This document shows positions 1 through 8,916 of a DNA stretch of 64,000 nt, in pieces (the stretch's first letter is position 1; each line of letters starts with the position of its first letter). Below the pieces are notes generated by a model, which had not been told where the DNA came from, made no database searches, and saw only the letters and a list, made by a program, of their open reading frames with translations. This stretch comes from Jannaschia donghaensis. Lineage in GTDB: Bacteria > Pseudomonadota > Alphaproteobacteria > Rhodobacterales > Rhodobacteraceae. The stretch spans positions 1,282 to 65,281 of the forward strand of contig NZ_CXSU01000011.1 in assembly GCF_001403795.1 (NCBI RefSeq), given 5' to 3'. The position numbers and the translations under genes are program-made.

Positions 1-802
1 CCGCCCCGATCACCCGCTCGCTCGCCTGGCTCCAACGCGGATGATCCACCTCAGGGTTCACGTTGGAGTAGAAGCCGTATTCCTTCGGGGCCGATTCGTT
101 CCACGTCGCGTGCGGTTGATCTTCCACCAGGGAAATTCGCACGATCGATTTGATCGACTTGAAACCGTATTTCCACGGCACGACCAGACGCATCGGGGCA
201 CCGTTCTGGTTGGGGATCGGTTTGTCGTACAGGCCCGTCGCCATGATCGTCAGCGGATGCATCGCTTCGTCCAAACGCAGACCCTCTCGGTAGGGCCAAT
301 CGAGGATCGGGTAATTCACGGCCTCCATGACATCGGGCAACACCGCGGTTTCGAAGGCGACGAACTTCGCGTCCGGCTTCACGCCCACCTTCGTCAGCAA
401 TTTGTTGAGCTCGAACCCGTTCCAAGGGATGACCATCGACCATGCCTCGACGCAGCGGAAACGGTATATCCGCTCCTCCGTCGGGATGTCCCCGATCAGG
501 TCAGTCAGTTGATAGTCGCCCGGGTTGTCGACAAGGCCGTCGACCTTCACGGTCCATGGCTGCGTCTCCATCGCGCCGGCGTTCTTTGCCGGATCGCCCT
601 TGCCCGTTCCGAATTCGTAGAAGTTGTTGTAGCCGGTAATCTGCTCCCAGCTGTGCGGCTCAAGCGCCTCGTCCTGCGCAGCCGCGGGCAACCCCATCGT
701 CCCCGCGATAGACCCCGCCCCGAAGGCAGCAAGCAACTTGCGGCGGTTCATCCAGACACCTTCGGGCGTCACATCGGCGCGGGTCAGGTCAGGTTTGAAC
801 AT
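1..802 (-). CDS. msrP: MsrP, periplasmic protein-methionine-sulfoxide reductase catalytic subunit (5' part)
   Basis: This is the molybdenum-cofactor subunit that reduces oxidised methionine in envelope proteins, fed with electrons by the haem membrane protein MsrQ. About 267 codons are visible and the C-terminus runs off the window; the family is usually near 310-335 residues. The N-terminus has a Tat-like signal (NRRKLL at about 19-24, then a hydrophobic stretch ending in AAAQ). The motif RFRCVEAWS places the expected molybdenum-ligand cysteine at residue 117, and [12 protein letters not shown], typical of the family, follows further on. The ATG at 802 precedes the Tat signal. msrQ would be expected to the left, outside the window. 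The frame is open throughout, so the call is firm although the gene is partial. Confidence 0.93.
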   Translation of the reverse strand, partial: MFKPDLTRADVTPEGVWMNRRKLLAAFGAGSIAGTMGLPAAAQDEALEPHSWEQITGYNNFYEFGTGKGDPAKNAGAMETQPWTVKVDGLVDNPGDYQLTDLIGDIPTEERIYRFRCVEAWSMVIPWNGFELNKLLTKVGVKPDAKFVAFETAVLPDVMEAVNYPILDWPYREGLRLDEAMHPLTIMATGLYDKPIPNQNGAPMRLVVPWKYGFKSIKSIVRISLVEDQPHATWNESAPKEYGFYSNVNPEVDHPRWSQASERVIGA

Positions 803-932
803 CAAGGCCTCAATTCGTCTTTGACAATGGAACGTCTTGGTCGGCACCAGCCATACGACAATTTAGGACCGACTGCTGTCTAACTTGCACCAAATCACGA
901 CAATGTAAGCAACCGGCCCGGTGTTCGGTTCC

Positions 933-2444
933 CTATTCTGCGGCAACAGGTCGCTCATCCTCGGGGCGCGGATGCACCACATGCATCGAAACCGATCGCC
1001 CGTCTGCCTGAACCAGCCGCACGTGCCGGCGCCGCATCTGACGCGGCTCGGTCACGCCAACCGAATGAGCGATGATCTCCACTTCTTTGATGATCCCTTC
1101 GGCATAGCGCGCGACCTTGCGCCACTTGTCCTCCACCACCAGACCCTTCTGAAACCTCGGATCGTGGGTCGTGATCCCGGTGGGACAGGTGTTCTTGTTG
1201 CATTTGAGCGCCTGGATACACCCAAGGCTAAACATGAAACCCCGCGCGGAGGTTACGAAATCAGCACCGGCCGCCAATGCCCACGCGATGTCGCCCGGGT
1301 TGACCAGCTTGCCGGATGCCACGATCCGGATCCGATCCTTCAGCCCGGCCGCATCCCGCAGGCCCGACACCATCGGCAGGGATTCCCGGATCGACATGCC
1401 GACCAGGTCGATCAGCGGCATCGGGGCCGCCCCGGTCCCGCCCTCACCGCCGTCGATGGTGATGAAATCCGGCGCGCTGGCCTTGCCGCGCTGGGCGATG
1501 GCCTCGAAAAGATCGATGAATGGCGCTTCCGCACCGCCCACTGTCTTGATTCCCACCGGCTTGCCGGTGACGTCGCGGATGCGCCCGATAAGATCCAGAA
1601 GCTCGTCCGCGTTCGCCGCCTCCGCGTGCCGGTTGGGCGAGATTCCGGCCTCGCCGACCTTCAGGCCGCGGATCTTGGCGATCTCCTTGTTGACCTTCGC
1701 GGCCGGCAGAATGCCGCCCTTGCCCGGCTTCGCCCCCTGCGCCAGCTTCAGCTCGAACATGCGGACCTCCGGGTGGGCCGCCACCTCCCGCAGCTTGTCG
1801 TCGGACAGGTTGCCGTCTTCATCGCGCACACCAAACTTTGCCGTGCCGATCTGAAAGACGACGTCGCAGCCGCCTTCCAGATGATACGGGCTCAACCCGC
1901 CCTCGCCGGTATTCATCCAGATGCCCGCTTCCTTGCATCCCCGGCTCAGCGCTTGAACCGCCGGCTTGGAAATCGCGCCATAGGACATGCCCGAAAGATT
2001 GAAGATCGAGGGGGCGACATATGGCATTCGGGTCCCGGCCCCGATGACCAGCGGATCGGTCTTGGCCGCCTGCTGCTCCAACGGCGGAAAGGCGGCGTTC
2101 ACGAACAGCGGCGTTCCCGGCACATTGATGTTGCGCGTCGACCCGAAGGCGACGGTGTTGCCCCTTCCGTCGGACGCCCGTTTGACCCAGTCGCGCTGCG
2201 CCCGGTTGAACGGCAATTCCTCCCGGTCCATCGCAAAGAAATACTGGCGGAAGAACTCGCCCAGCTCGGTGAAAAGATGGCGGAACCGGCCGATCACTGG
2301 GTAGTTGCGGCGGATCGCATCTTCGGTCTGCGTCCGGTCAATAACGAAAAGGACCAGCGCAAGCGCCATCGCCGCCCCGATCACGAAGACGAACCCCAGG
2401 GCCAGGATCTCGATCACCCAGGCCGTCCATTCCACCATCACCAT
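933..2444 (-). CDS. FMN-binding glutamate synthase family protein, membrane-anchored
   Basis: This 503-residue protein consists of one GltB-like FMN/Fe-S domain (glutamate synthase domain 2) with no amidotransferase domain. The start region is hydrophobic (residues about 7-30), predicting an N-terminal membrane anchor. The barrel motifs GEGGLSPYH and TIDGGEGGTGAAP and the cysteine cluster CIQALKCNKNTCPTG, matching the 3Fe-4S site of GltB, are all present. The ATG at 2444 has GAGGGAG seven bases upstream, so I prefer it to the longer open frame that begins at 2474. Stand-alone GltB-like proteins of this kind are widespread but their substrate is unknown; glutamate synthase activity should not be assumed. 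It is preceded by its own leader and followed by msrP on the same strand. Confidence 0.88.
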   Translation of the reverse strand: MVMVEWTAWVIEILALGFVFVIGAAMALALVLFVIDRTQTEDAIRRNYPVIGRFRHLFTELGEFFRQYFFAMDREELPFNRAQRDWVKRASDGRGNTVAFGSTRNINVPGTPLFVNAAFPPLEQQAAKTDPLVIGAGTRMPYVAPSIFNLSGMSYGAISKPAVQALSRGCKEAGIWMNTGEGGLSPYHLEGGCDVVFQIGTAKFGVRDEDGNLSDDKLREVAAHPEVRMFELKLAQGAKPGKGGILPAAKVNKEIAKIRGLKVGEAGISPNRHAEAANADELLDLIGRIRDVTGKPVGIKTVGGAEAPFIDLFEAIAQRGKASAPDFITIDGGEGGTGAAPMPLIDLVGMSIRESLPMVSGLRDAAGLKDRIRIVASGKLVNPGDIAWALAAGADFVTSARGFMFSLGCIQALKCNKNTCPTGITTHDPRFQKGLVVEDKWRKVARYAEGIIKEVEIIAHSVGVTEPRQMRRRHVRLVQADGRSVSMHVVHPRPEDERPVAAE

Positions 2445-2562
2445 GACACGCTCCCTCGATCGCCTGCTTCGCATTGTGAGGCGCGGCGACCGAATGGCAA
2501 GGGACGGGACCGTTCATCGAAGCCGAAATGACCGCACGTGAACAAATGTGTGAAACGCAAAC

Positions 2563-2582
2563 GGGGCACCCGAAGGTGCCCC
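2563..2582 (-). terminator. Probable terminator of clpB
   Basis: There is a perfect 8-base stem (ggggcacc / ggtgcccc) with a cgaa loop, 16 bases after the clpB stop. On the minus strand it is followed by a T-rich stretch (gtttgcgttt). Confidence 0.7.
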
Positions 2583-2598
2583 GCATATCGCGTCCGCT

Positions 2599-5214
2599 TC
2601 AGTGGACGACGGCGTCCTCGGGCGGCTGCCGGTCCGAAGTTGCAACGCGATTACCGATCAGCAGGCCGTCTGCCCCGGCACTGACCGGAATGACGCTGTC
2701 GTCCCCGACCTCGCCGGCCAGCAGCATTTCAGCCAACGGGTTCTGAAGCGCCCGCTGGATCACCCGCTTCAGCGGCCGGGCCCCGAACACCGGGTCATAG
2801 CCTTCGTCGGCCAACCAGGACCGCGCCGCGTCGTCCAGTTGAAGCGTGATCTTGCGTCCCGCCAGCCGCGTGGCCAAGCGCGCGATCTGGATGTCCACGA
2901 TCCCGTCCATATCCTCGCGGGCAAGACGGTCGAAGATGATCGTCTCGTCCAGACGGTTCAGGAACTCGGGCCGGAAATGGGCGCGTACGGCGTCCATCAC
3001 GTCCCGCTTCGCCTGGCTCGCATCCGCTCCGTCGGGCAATTGGGACAACGCCTGCGCGCCAAGGTTGGAGGTCAGCAGGATCAGCGTCTGCTTGAAGTCC
3101 ACCGTCCGACCCTGACCGTCGGTCAGCACCCCGTCGTCCAGCACCTGAAGCAGAATGTTGAACACGTCAGAATGGGCTTTCTCGACCTCGTCGAACAACA
3201 CGACCTGATATGGCCTGCGCCGGACCGCTTCGGTCAGCACACCGCCCTCGTCATAACCGACATAGCCCGGCGGCGCGCCGATCAGGCGGGACACCGCGTG
3301 CTTTTCCATGAACTCGCTCATGTCTATCCGCACCATCGCGCCATCGTCGTCGAACAGGAACTCTGCCAAGGCCTTCGTCAGCTCCGTCTTGCCCACGCCG
3401 GTCGGCCCGAGCATCAGGAAGCTGCCCAGCGGCCGCGCCTCGTCGTTCAGACCGGCCCGCGCACGCCGCACCGCGTTAGCGACGGCCGTGACCGCCTGAC
3501 GTTGCCCGATGACGCGCTTGCCCAGCTCGTCCTCCATCCGCAGCAGCTTCTCGCGTTCGCCTTCCAGCATCCGCGACACCGGCACGCCGGTCCACCGCTC
3601 GACCACGCTTGCGATCTGCTCGGGGCGCACGGCCTCTTCGACCATCATGTCGTCGTCGCGGCTCTCGGCTTCGGCCAGTGCCTTCTCCAACTCCGGGATC
3701 CGCCCGTACTGCAATTCGCCCGCCCTGGCGAAATTGCCGTCGCGCTTGGCGGTGTCCAGCTCCACCCGGGCATGATCCAGCTGCTCCTTGATGTCGCGTG
3801 CCGTATCCAGCTTGTCGCGCTCCGACTGCCAGGTCGCCGTCATTTCCGCCGACTGCTGCTGCAGATCGGCCAGCTCACGCTCCAGCGTTTCCAAGCGGTC
3901 CTTGGAGGCCTGGTCGTCCTCCAAACGCAGGGCCTCGACCTCGATCTGCTTTTGCAGGATGTCGCGGTCCAGCGCGTCCAACTCCTCGGGCTTGCTGTCC
4001 ACTTCCATGCGCAGACGCGATGCCGCCTCGTCCATCAGGTCGATGGCTTTGTCGGGCAGGAACCGGTCGGTGATGTAGCGGTTCGACAGCGTCGCCGCGG
4101 CCACCAATGCGGAATCGCTGATCCGCACCCCGTGGTGCAGCTCGTACTTTTCCTTGATACCGCGCAAGATGCTGATGGTGTCGCTTACCGTCGGCTCTTC
4201 GACGACAAGCGGCTGAAAACGCCGGGCCAGTGCCGCGTCCTTTTCGACGTACTTGCGGTACTCGTCCAACGTTGTCGCACCGATGCAGTGCAGCTCGCCC
4301 CGCGCCAGCGCCGGCTTGATCAAGTTCGCCGCATCCATCGCGCCCTCGGATTTACCCGCGCCCACCAACGTATGCATCTCGTCGATGAACAGGATGACCT
4401 CGCCCGCCGCCGCCGTCACTTCGGACAGCACGGACTTCAGTCGCTCCTCGAACTCGCCGCGATATTTCGCCCCTGCAATCAGCGCGCCCATGTCCAGCGC
4501 CATCAGGCGCTTGTCGCGAAGCGATTCAGGCACGTCGCCGTCCACGATCCGCAGGGCAAGGCCTTCGGCAATGGCGGTCTTTCCGACGCCGGGCTCTCCG
4601 ATCAGGACCGGATTGTTCTTGGTGCGGCGGCTCAGAACCTGCATCGCGCGCCGAATTTCTTCGTCCCGGCCGATGATCGGGTCGATCTTGCCGTCACGCG
4701 CCGCTTCCGTCAGATCGCGGGCATATTTGTTGAGCGCCTCATAGGTGTCCTCGGCGCTGGCGGAATCCGCCGTCCGGCCCTTGCGCACATCGTTGATCGC
4801 CGCGTTCAACGCCTGCGCGTTGACAGCACCCGCGTCCAGCGCATCCTTGGCCTTGGATTTCACCATGGCCAGCGCCATCAGAACCCGCTCCACCGGCACG
4901 AAACTGTCGCCCGCCTTCTTGGCCACGGCCTCCGCCTCGTCCAGGACGCGGGTCACGTCGCGGCTCAGATAGACCTGGCCCGCATCGCCCGACACCTTGG
5001 GCAACTTGGCCACCGAAATGTCGACGGCCTGGCGCACCCGGTCCGGCGCGCCACCGGCGGCGGCAATCAGGTTCGCGGCCATCCCCTGTTCGTCGTCCAT
5101 GATCGCCTTGAGCAAATGCTCCGGCATCAGCTGCTGATGCCCTTCGCGCGTCGCGATCGTCTGTGCGGCTTGCAGGAAGCCGCGTGCGCGTTCGGTGAAT
5201 TTCTCCACGTTCAT
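2599..5214 (-). CDS. clpB: ClpB, ATP-dependent disaggregation chaperone
   Basis: ClpB is the Hsp100 hexamer that pulls polypeptides out of aggregates together with DnaK/DnaJ/GrpE. The 871-residue length is normal for the family. Clp-N repeats occupy residues 1-145. The first AAA domain has Walker A GEPGVGKT at about 206-213. A middle coiled-coil domain lies near 410-530 (rich in [15 protein letters not shown]), which separates ClpB from ClpA/ClpC. The second AAA domain has Walker A GPTGVGKT near 605 and the sensor SNLGAQAL, followed by the D2-small domain. The RBS GGAG lies 8-11 bases ahead of the ATG. A heat-shock-type promoter lies 80-110 bases upstream and a hairpin terminator follows, so it is probably transcribed alone. 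Confidence 0.98.
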   Translation of the reverse strand: MNVEKFTERARGFLQAAQTIATREGHQQLMPEHLLKAIMDDEQGMAANLIAAAGGAPDRVRQAVDISVAKLPKVSGDAGQVYLSRDVTRVLDEAEAVAKKAGDSFVPVERVLMALAMVKSKAKDALDAGAVNAQALNAAINDVRKGRTADSASAEDTYEALNKYARDLTEAARDGKIDPIIGRDEEIRRAMQVLSRRTKNNPVLIGEPGVGKTAIAEGLALRIVDGDVPESLRDKRLMALDMGALIAGAKYRGEFEERLKSVLSEVTAAAGEVILFIDEMHTLVGAGKSEGAMDAANLIKPALARGELHCIGATTLDEYRKYVEKDAALARRFQPLVVEEPTVSDTISILRGIKEKYELHHGVRISDSALVAAATLSNRYITDRFLPDKAIDLMDEAASRLRMEVDSKPEELDALDRDILQKQIEVEALRLEDDQASKDRLETLERELADLQQQSAEMTATWQSERDKLDTARDIKEQLDHARVELDTAKRDGNFARAGELQYGRIPELEKALAEAESRDDDMMVEEAVRPEQIASVVERWTGVPVSRMLEGEREKLLRMEDELGKRVIGQRQAVTAVANAVRRARAGLNDEARPLGSFLMLGPTGVGKTELTKALAEFLFDDDGAMVRIDMSEFMEKHAVSRLIGAPPGYVGYDEGGVLTEAVRRRPYQVVLFDEVEKAHSDVFNILLQVLDDGVLTDGQGRTVDFKQTLILLTSNLGAQALSQLPDGADASQAKRDVMDAVRAHFRPEFLNRLDETIIFDRLAREDMDGIVDIQIARLATRLAGRKITLQLDDAARSWLADEGYDPVFGARPLKRVIQRALQNPLAEMLLAGEVGDDSVIPVSAGADGLLIGNRVATSDRQPPEDAVVH

Positions 5215-5293
5215 GTCGTCTCTCCTTCAAAAGCATCCGCTGTGAAAACGCCGCCCGAAAAGAGGCACGGCAAGGTCGCGGACCTTGCACCCG

Positions 5294-5322
5294 AAATGGG
5301 AACCGCAGCGCGACATCGCAAG
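5294..5322 (-). promoter_or_regulatory. RpoH (sigma-32)-like promoter of clpB
   Basis: Read on the minus strand, CTTGCGA (5322-5316), 15 bases, then CCCATTT (5300-5294) closely follow the heat-shock consensus CTTGAAA / CCCCATNT. The element ends 79 bases before the clpB start. That clpB is an RpoH target is established in other bacteria; this site is a match by eye. Confidence 0.5.
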
Positions 5323-5336
5323 TCGCCCCGCGCACG

Positions 5337-5365
5337 AAAAAGGGTGCCGTCCGGCGGACGACACC
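5337..5365 (-). terminator. Terminator of the DUF2853 gene
   Basis: A 12-base stem with one mismatch (ggtgtcgtccg / cggacggcacc on the minus strand) is followed directly by a run of T on that strand. It lies 24 bases after the DUF2853 stop and before the clpB promoter. Confidence 0.8.
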
Positions 5366-5388
5366 CCGACAATCGATTTCGGAAGGCG

Positions 5389-5730
5389 TTACTTGTAAAC
5401 GCTTTCCTTGCCAAAATGCTTGACCAGAAGGTAGTAGAAGACCGCGCGGTACTTCGTCGAATTCGACTTGCCGTAGGTTTCGGTCACGGCCTCGATCCCC
5501 TCGTCCAGCTTTGGCCCATCCGAAAGGCCCAGCTTCTTGATGAGGAAGTTGTTCTTCACCGTCTCCATCTCCTTGGGCTGGCTGGTCGCGACGGTGGCGC
5601 TGTCGCGGTTATAGATCGACGGACCGCACCCGATCGTCACCTTGCGGATCAGGTCCACATCCGGCTCCAGACCAAGCTTGCCCTTCACTTCGTCGATGTA
5701 TTTGCCGATCAATTCGTCACGCTTGCTCAT
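5389..5730 (-). CDS. DUF2853 family protein
   Basis: This is a 113-residue, soluble, all-helical-looking protein with the N-terminus MSKRDELIGKYIDE and the C-terminus HFGKESVYK, both typical of DUF2853, a family of unknown function common in Rhodobacterales and cyanobacteria. The start at 5730 has GAGGGA upstream; the longer open frame to 5766 begins with non-conserved residues. It sits between an extensin-like gene and clpB on the same strand and carries its own terminator. No catalytic motif is apparent to me, and its function is unknown. Confidence 0.85.
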   Translation of the reverse strand: MSKRDELIGKYIDEVKGKLGLEPDVDLIRKVTIGCGPSIYNRDSATVATSQPKEMETVKNNFLIKKLGLSDGPKLDEGIEAVTETYGKSNSTKYRAVFYYLLVKHFGKESVYK

Positions 5731-5829
5731 CAGATGTCCCTCTCGGTCGCGTATTCGGGCACCCATGTGCGGCCCCGGCGCGATGATTGCCGGGGTCGGT
5801 CCGAAAAGAAAGCAAAAGTTAAACGCCCC

Positions 5830-6543
5830 TCACCGGCACAGGCCCCATCCGCGCGATTGCAGGTGAAAATGATCGGCGTGCAGCGCGTTGTAGTCCGGGC
5901 CCAGCACGGTCACGAACCAATCGCAGGCCCCGTCGCGGGCCGCGCGCCAGAACGCCGCCTCCGCCCCATCGCCCGTCCACCCGGAGACCAGTTCCAGCCG
6001 CCGCCCGTCGGCCAGCGTCACGCCGCGCACGTCGATCGCCTCGGCGGTCGCATGGGTGCTTAGCCGCGATGTACTTCCGCGGATCGGCCGACAGTTGTAG
6101 CTGCTTTGATGGTGCAGGCGCGCAATCGGGCTGCCAAGCGTTTGCGACGCGGGCCGCAGGACATGCCGTTCCCACATCGCGGTGCGCAGGGCGACGGCGC
6201 AGGTCGTTTCCACCGGCGAAAGGCCGACGTCCCCGACCGCGCGCAGCGACACCCGGGGGTCGATCCCGCAGGCCCCTTCACCTTCGAGCGGCGGAAGAGA
6301 AACATAATCGGCCCCGGTGTCCAGCGCCGCAAGACAGGCGCGATCGGACGACACGGCGCGCCTTAGTTTCACGCCGGTCCACCAGCTTTCGTCGGCGGCC
6401 ACATCCAGCGGTTTCAACGGATGCCACTGCGTCGGCAGCGGACTGTCCCCAGCCATCAAAAGCCACCACCCGCCCCAGAGAAGACAGCCCAGAAGGGTCA
6501 GGCGAACCGCGATGCGGCCAAGAATGCGAAGGCTCTTCGGCAT
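5830..6543 (-). CDS. Extensin family protein
   Basis: This 237-residue protein has an N-terminal membrane segment at about 8-30 (LTLLGCLLWGGWWLL), so it is anchored or exported. The C-terminal extensin-like domain carries the conserved STHATAEAIDVRG (residues about 163-175) and HADHFHLQSRGWGLC at the end, plus cysteines that could form disulfides. The His/Asp pattern resembles LAS/MepA-type metallopeptidases, so an envelope hydrolase role is plausible, but none has been shown for the family as far as I know. It is monocistronic-looking and is preceded by the PRC-barrel gene's terminator. Confidence 0.87.
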   Translation of the reverse strand: MPKSLRILGRIAVRLTLLGCLLWGGWWLLMAGDSPLPTQWHPLKPLDVAADESWWTGVKLRRAVSSDRACLAALDTGADYVSLPPLEGEGACGIDPRVSLRAVGDVGLSPVETTCAVALRTAMWERHVLRPASQTLGSPIARLHHQSSYNCRPIRGSTSRLSTHATAEAIDVRGVTLADGRRLELVSGWTGDGAEAAFWRAARDGACDWFVTVLGPDYNALHADHFHLQSRGWGLCR

Positions 6544-6570
6544 GGCCCCTGCCTGCCGGTCCGCGGCGCG

Positions 6571-6600
6571 AAAGAAAAGGCCCCGCGCGGACGCAGGGCC
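6571..6600 (-). terminator. Terminator of the PRC-barrel gene
   Basis: A GC-rich imperfect stem (ggccctgcg / cgcggggcc) is followed on the minus strand by a T-rich tract, 25 bases after the PRC-barrel stop. Confidence 0.7.
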
Positions 6601-6624
6601 ATCTCTTCGCGGGGACGCTCAGGA

Positions 6625-7161
6625 TCAGCCGTCGGTCGGCACACCGCCGGCATCGGGGACGGGAATGACTTCCTCCTCCACCGGATCGCCGGCGACCGTC
6701 ACGTTCAACGGCATGCTTTCCGCCTCGCCGTCGAAGGCATTCATCGCCTCAAGCTCTTCCTGGCTCAGTTCGGGCAGCATCATGCCCTGGTCGGTGACCA
6801 CGAAATCGGCCAGCGGAACGGCCACGTCATGCTCGCCGATGCCCAGAAAGCCACCCACGCCCACGACGGCCTGCACCTGGTCGCCTTCAATGAACAGGGC
6901 CTCGACCTCGCCGACGTTATTGCCGTCTTCGGCCAAGACGTTCTTGCCCACGATATCGCGAACGGCCGTGTCGGCGAAGGCCCCCATTGCGGAGCCACCG
7001 CCCCCATCGGTGTTCATGTCAGAGCTTTCGGTCGCCCCCACCTCGGGGGCCTCCGTCTCGACCTCGGGGGTAGCAAGGGGATCGGCCGGCGCAGCATCCT
7101 GTGCGACGGCAAAGCCCGCGGTGAGGGCGATGGCGGCAGTGGTCAGAAACAACGTTTTCAT
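6625..7161 (-). CDS. Exported PRC-barrel domain protein
   Basis: This is a 178-residue acidic protein with a clear Sec signal peptide (MKTLFLTTAAIALTAGFAVAQ), an acidic Ala/Pro/Glu linker to about residue 55, then a PRC-barrel region at about 60-140 (IVGKNVLAEDGNNVGEVEAL, then a GVGGFLGIGEHDVAVPL stretch). PRC-barrels of this type are frequent in alphaproteobacterial stress-associated envelope proteins; the binding partner is unknown. The RBS GGAGG lies just before the ATG. A GGAAC-N16-CGGTT element is found 30-60 bases upstream and is treated separately. Confidence 0.85.
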   Translation of the reverse strand: MKTLFLTTAAIALTAGFAVAQDAAPADPLATPEVETEAPEVGATESSDMNTDGGGGSAMGAFADTAVRDIVGKNVLAEDGNNVGEVEALFIEGDQVQAVVGVGGFLGIGEHDVAVPLADFVVTDQGMMLPELSQEELEAMNAFDGEAESMPLNVTVAGDPVEEEVIPVPDAGGVPTDG

Positions 7162-7191
7162 CGGTTTTCCTCCGTAGGGTTGTGACGGACA

Positions 7192-7217
7192 AACCGCAGC
7201 CGCAAAGACCTCGTTCC
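7192..7217 (-). promoter_or_regulatory. GGAAC-N16-CGGTT element upstream of the PRC-barrel gene
   Basis: On the minus strand GGAAC (7217-7213) is followed after 16 bases by CGGTT (7196-7192), 31 bases before the start codon. The shape matches ECF-type stress promoters of alphaproteobacteria (GGAAC-N16/17-CGTT), with one extra G. Assignment to a particular sigma factor is inference. Confidence 0.35.
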
Positions 7218-7231
7218 TCGGCGGAAATCCC

Positions 7232-7255
7232 CCTTCGGCCAGATTTGGCCGAAGG
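7232..7255. repeat. Perfect 24-base hairpin between ahcY and the PRC-barrel gene
   Basis: A perfect 10-base inverted repeat (ccttcggcca / tggccgaagg) with a 4-base loop lies beyond the ahcY terminator and upstream of the PRC-barrel promoter element. No T-run follows on either strand, so it is not an ordinary terminator. It could be a backup transcription barrier or a protein-binding palindrome. Confidence 0.6.
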
Positions 7256-7291
7256 ATGAATGCCGGTCCTGCAACGCCCGATGCGCAAAAG

Positions 7292-7322
7292 AAAAAAGGC
7301 TCGGCACCAAAGCGCCGAGCCT
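7292..7322 (-). terminator. Terminator of ahcY
   Basis: A 10-base stem with one G-U type mismatch (ggctcggcgc / gtgccgagcc on the minus strand), loop tttg, is followed by six T on that strand, 24 bases after the ahcY stop. Confidence 0.85.
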
Positions 7323-7345
7323 CGATCCAGACGTTGGAACAATGG

Positions 7346-8731
7346 TCAATAGCGGTAGTGTTCGGGCTTGAACGGCCCTTCGACCGTCACCCCGATATAG
7401 TCCGCCTGATCCTTCTTGAGCTCGGTCAGCTTCACGCCGATCCGCTCCAGATGCAGGCGCGCGACCTTCTCGTCCAGGTGCTTGGGCAGGATATAGACGC
7501 CGGGCTTGTAGTCCTCGCCCTTGGTCCACAGCTCGATCTGCGCCAGCACCTGATTGGTGAACGACGCGGACATCACGAACGACGGGTGCCCGGTCGCGTT
7601 GCCAAGGTTCAGAAGACGCCCCTCGGACAGCAGCAGGATGCGATTGCCGGACGGCATCTCGATCATGTCGACCTGTTCCTTGACGGAGGTCCACTTGTGG
7701 TTCTTCAGGTTCGCCACCTGGATCTCGTTGTCGAAGTGGCCGATGTTGCCGACGATCGCCATATCCTTCATCTCGCGCATATGCTCGATGCGGATAACGT
7801 CCTTGTTGCCCGTGGTCGTGATGAAGATGTCCGCCGTCTCGACCACATCCTCCAGCACCACGACCTCGAACCCGTCCATCGCCGCCTGAAGCGCGCAGAT
7901 CGGGTCGACCTCCGTCACCTTCACCCGCGCCCCGGCCCCGGCCAGCGACGCCGCGCTGCCCTTGCCCACGTCGCCATAGCCGCAGACGACGGCGACCTTG
8001 CCGGCCATCATCACGTCCGTCGCGCGGCGGATGCCGTCGACCAGCGATTCCTTGCAGCCGTATTTGTTGTCGAACTTCGACTTGGTGACGGAATCGTTCA
8101 CGTTGATCGCCGGGAACGGCAGCAGGTCCTTGCGGAACAGGTCATACAGGCGGTGCACGCCGGTCGTCGTCTCTTCGGACACGCCAACGATGGCCTCACG
8201 CGTCTTGGTGAACCAGCCGGGGCTCTCCTCCATGCGCTTCTTGATCTGCACCTTGATCGCCTCTTCTTCTTCCGAGGTGGGCACGGCCAGAATATCCTCG
8301 CCGGCTTCGGCCCGCGCACCCAGCAGGATGTAAAGGGTCGCATCCCCGCCATCGTCCAGGATCAGGTTGGCCCCGTCGGCGAACTGGAATGACCGGTCAA
8401 GGTAATCCCAATGCTCCGTCAGACTCTGCCCCTTAACCGCAAAGACCGGCACGCCGGACTCCGCGATCACAGCCGCAGCATGGTCCTGGGTGGAGAAGAT
8501 GTTGCACGACGCCCAGCGCACATCCGCGCCCAGCGCGGTCAGCGTCTCGATCAGGGCGGCGGTCTGAATCGTCATGTGCAGGCTGCCCACAATCCGCGCC
8601 CCCGCCAGTGGTTTGGACGTGCCGTATTCCTCGCGCAGGGCCATCAGACCGGGCATTTCCGTCTCGGCGATGTCCAGTTCCTTGCGGCCATAAGCGGCCA
8701 GTGCGATGTCTTTCACGACGTAGTCGGTCAT
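7346..8731 (-). CDS. ahcY: Adenosylhomocysteinase (S-adenosyl-L-homocysteine hydrolase)
   Basis: AhcY hydrolyses S-adenosylhomocysteine, the product of methyltransferases, to adenosine and homocysteine in the cytoplasm, closing the methyl cycle. The 461-residue length is that of the bacterial family. The substrate-domain motif [10 protein letters not shown] lies near residue 50, the NAD-binding [11 protein letters not shown] near 250, and the C-terminus ends KPEHYRY as expected for the NAD-clamping tail. The start at 8731 has AGGAGAG upstream; the frame can be read back to 8767 but those residues are not conserved. It is transcribed alone. A perfect hairpin lies in its leader at 8756-8785. 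Confidence 0.98.
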   Translation of the reverse strand: MTDYVVKDIALAAYGRKELDIAETEMPGLMALREEYGTSKPLAGARIVGSLHMTIQTAALIETLTALGADVRWASCNIFSTQDHAAAVIAESGVPVFAVKGQSLTEHWDYLDRSFQFADGANLILDDGGDATLYILLGARAEAGEDILAVPTSEEEEAIKVQIKKRMEESPGWFTKTREAIVGVSEETTTGVHRLYDLFRKDLLPFPAINVNDSVTKSKFDNKYGCKESLVDGIRRATDVMMAGKVAVVCGYGDVGKGSAASLAGAGARVKVTEVDPICALQAAMDGFEVVVLEDVVETADIFITTTGNKDVIRIEHMREMKDMAIVGNIGHFDNEIQVANLKNHKWTSVKEQVDMIEMPSGNRILLLSEGRLLNLGNATGHPSFVMSASFTNQVLAQIELWTKGEDYKPGVYILPKHLDEKVARLHLERIGVKLTELKKDQADYIGVTVEGPFKPEHYRY

Positions 8732-8755
8732 CTCTCGCTCTCCTGCGAAATTCGG

Positions 8756-8785
8756 GTTGGGGCGCACTTATCAGGCGGCCCCAAC
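8756..8785 (-). promoter_or_regulatory. Inverted repeat in the ahcY leader
   Basis: A perfect 8-base inverted repeat (gttggggc / gccccaac) with a 14-base loop lies 25-54 bases ahead of the ahcY start, close to its RBS. It may be an RNA hairpin or an operator. It does not match the SAH or SAM/SAH riboswitch cores that I know. Confidence 0.35.
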
Positions 8786-8916
8786 TGGCACAACAACACC
8801 CGACGACACGTCCCCGCGACAAAAGATGCGAACGCCCCCAAACCGAAACGTGACCGCGATACGCTCCAACTGGTGATAGGATCGTCCCACACCGTCATAT
8901 TCTGGGAGGACCTACG

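Noticed and set aside
5773-5795. ccccggc/gccgggg hairpin upstream of the DUF2853 gene
   Set aside because: No T-run follows on the minus strand and the stem is short; it could not be told from chance.
2602-6063. Open frame of 1153 codons on the plus strand
   Set aside because: It is the antisense of clpB and its neighbours, rich in His, Arg and Gln as expected for a reversed GC-rich gene, and has no RBS or domain.
8732-8916. SAH or SAM/SAH riboswitch before ahcY
   Set aside because: The leader has a hairpin but not the conserved bases of these RNAs as I know them. A covariance-model search would settle it.
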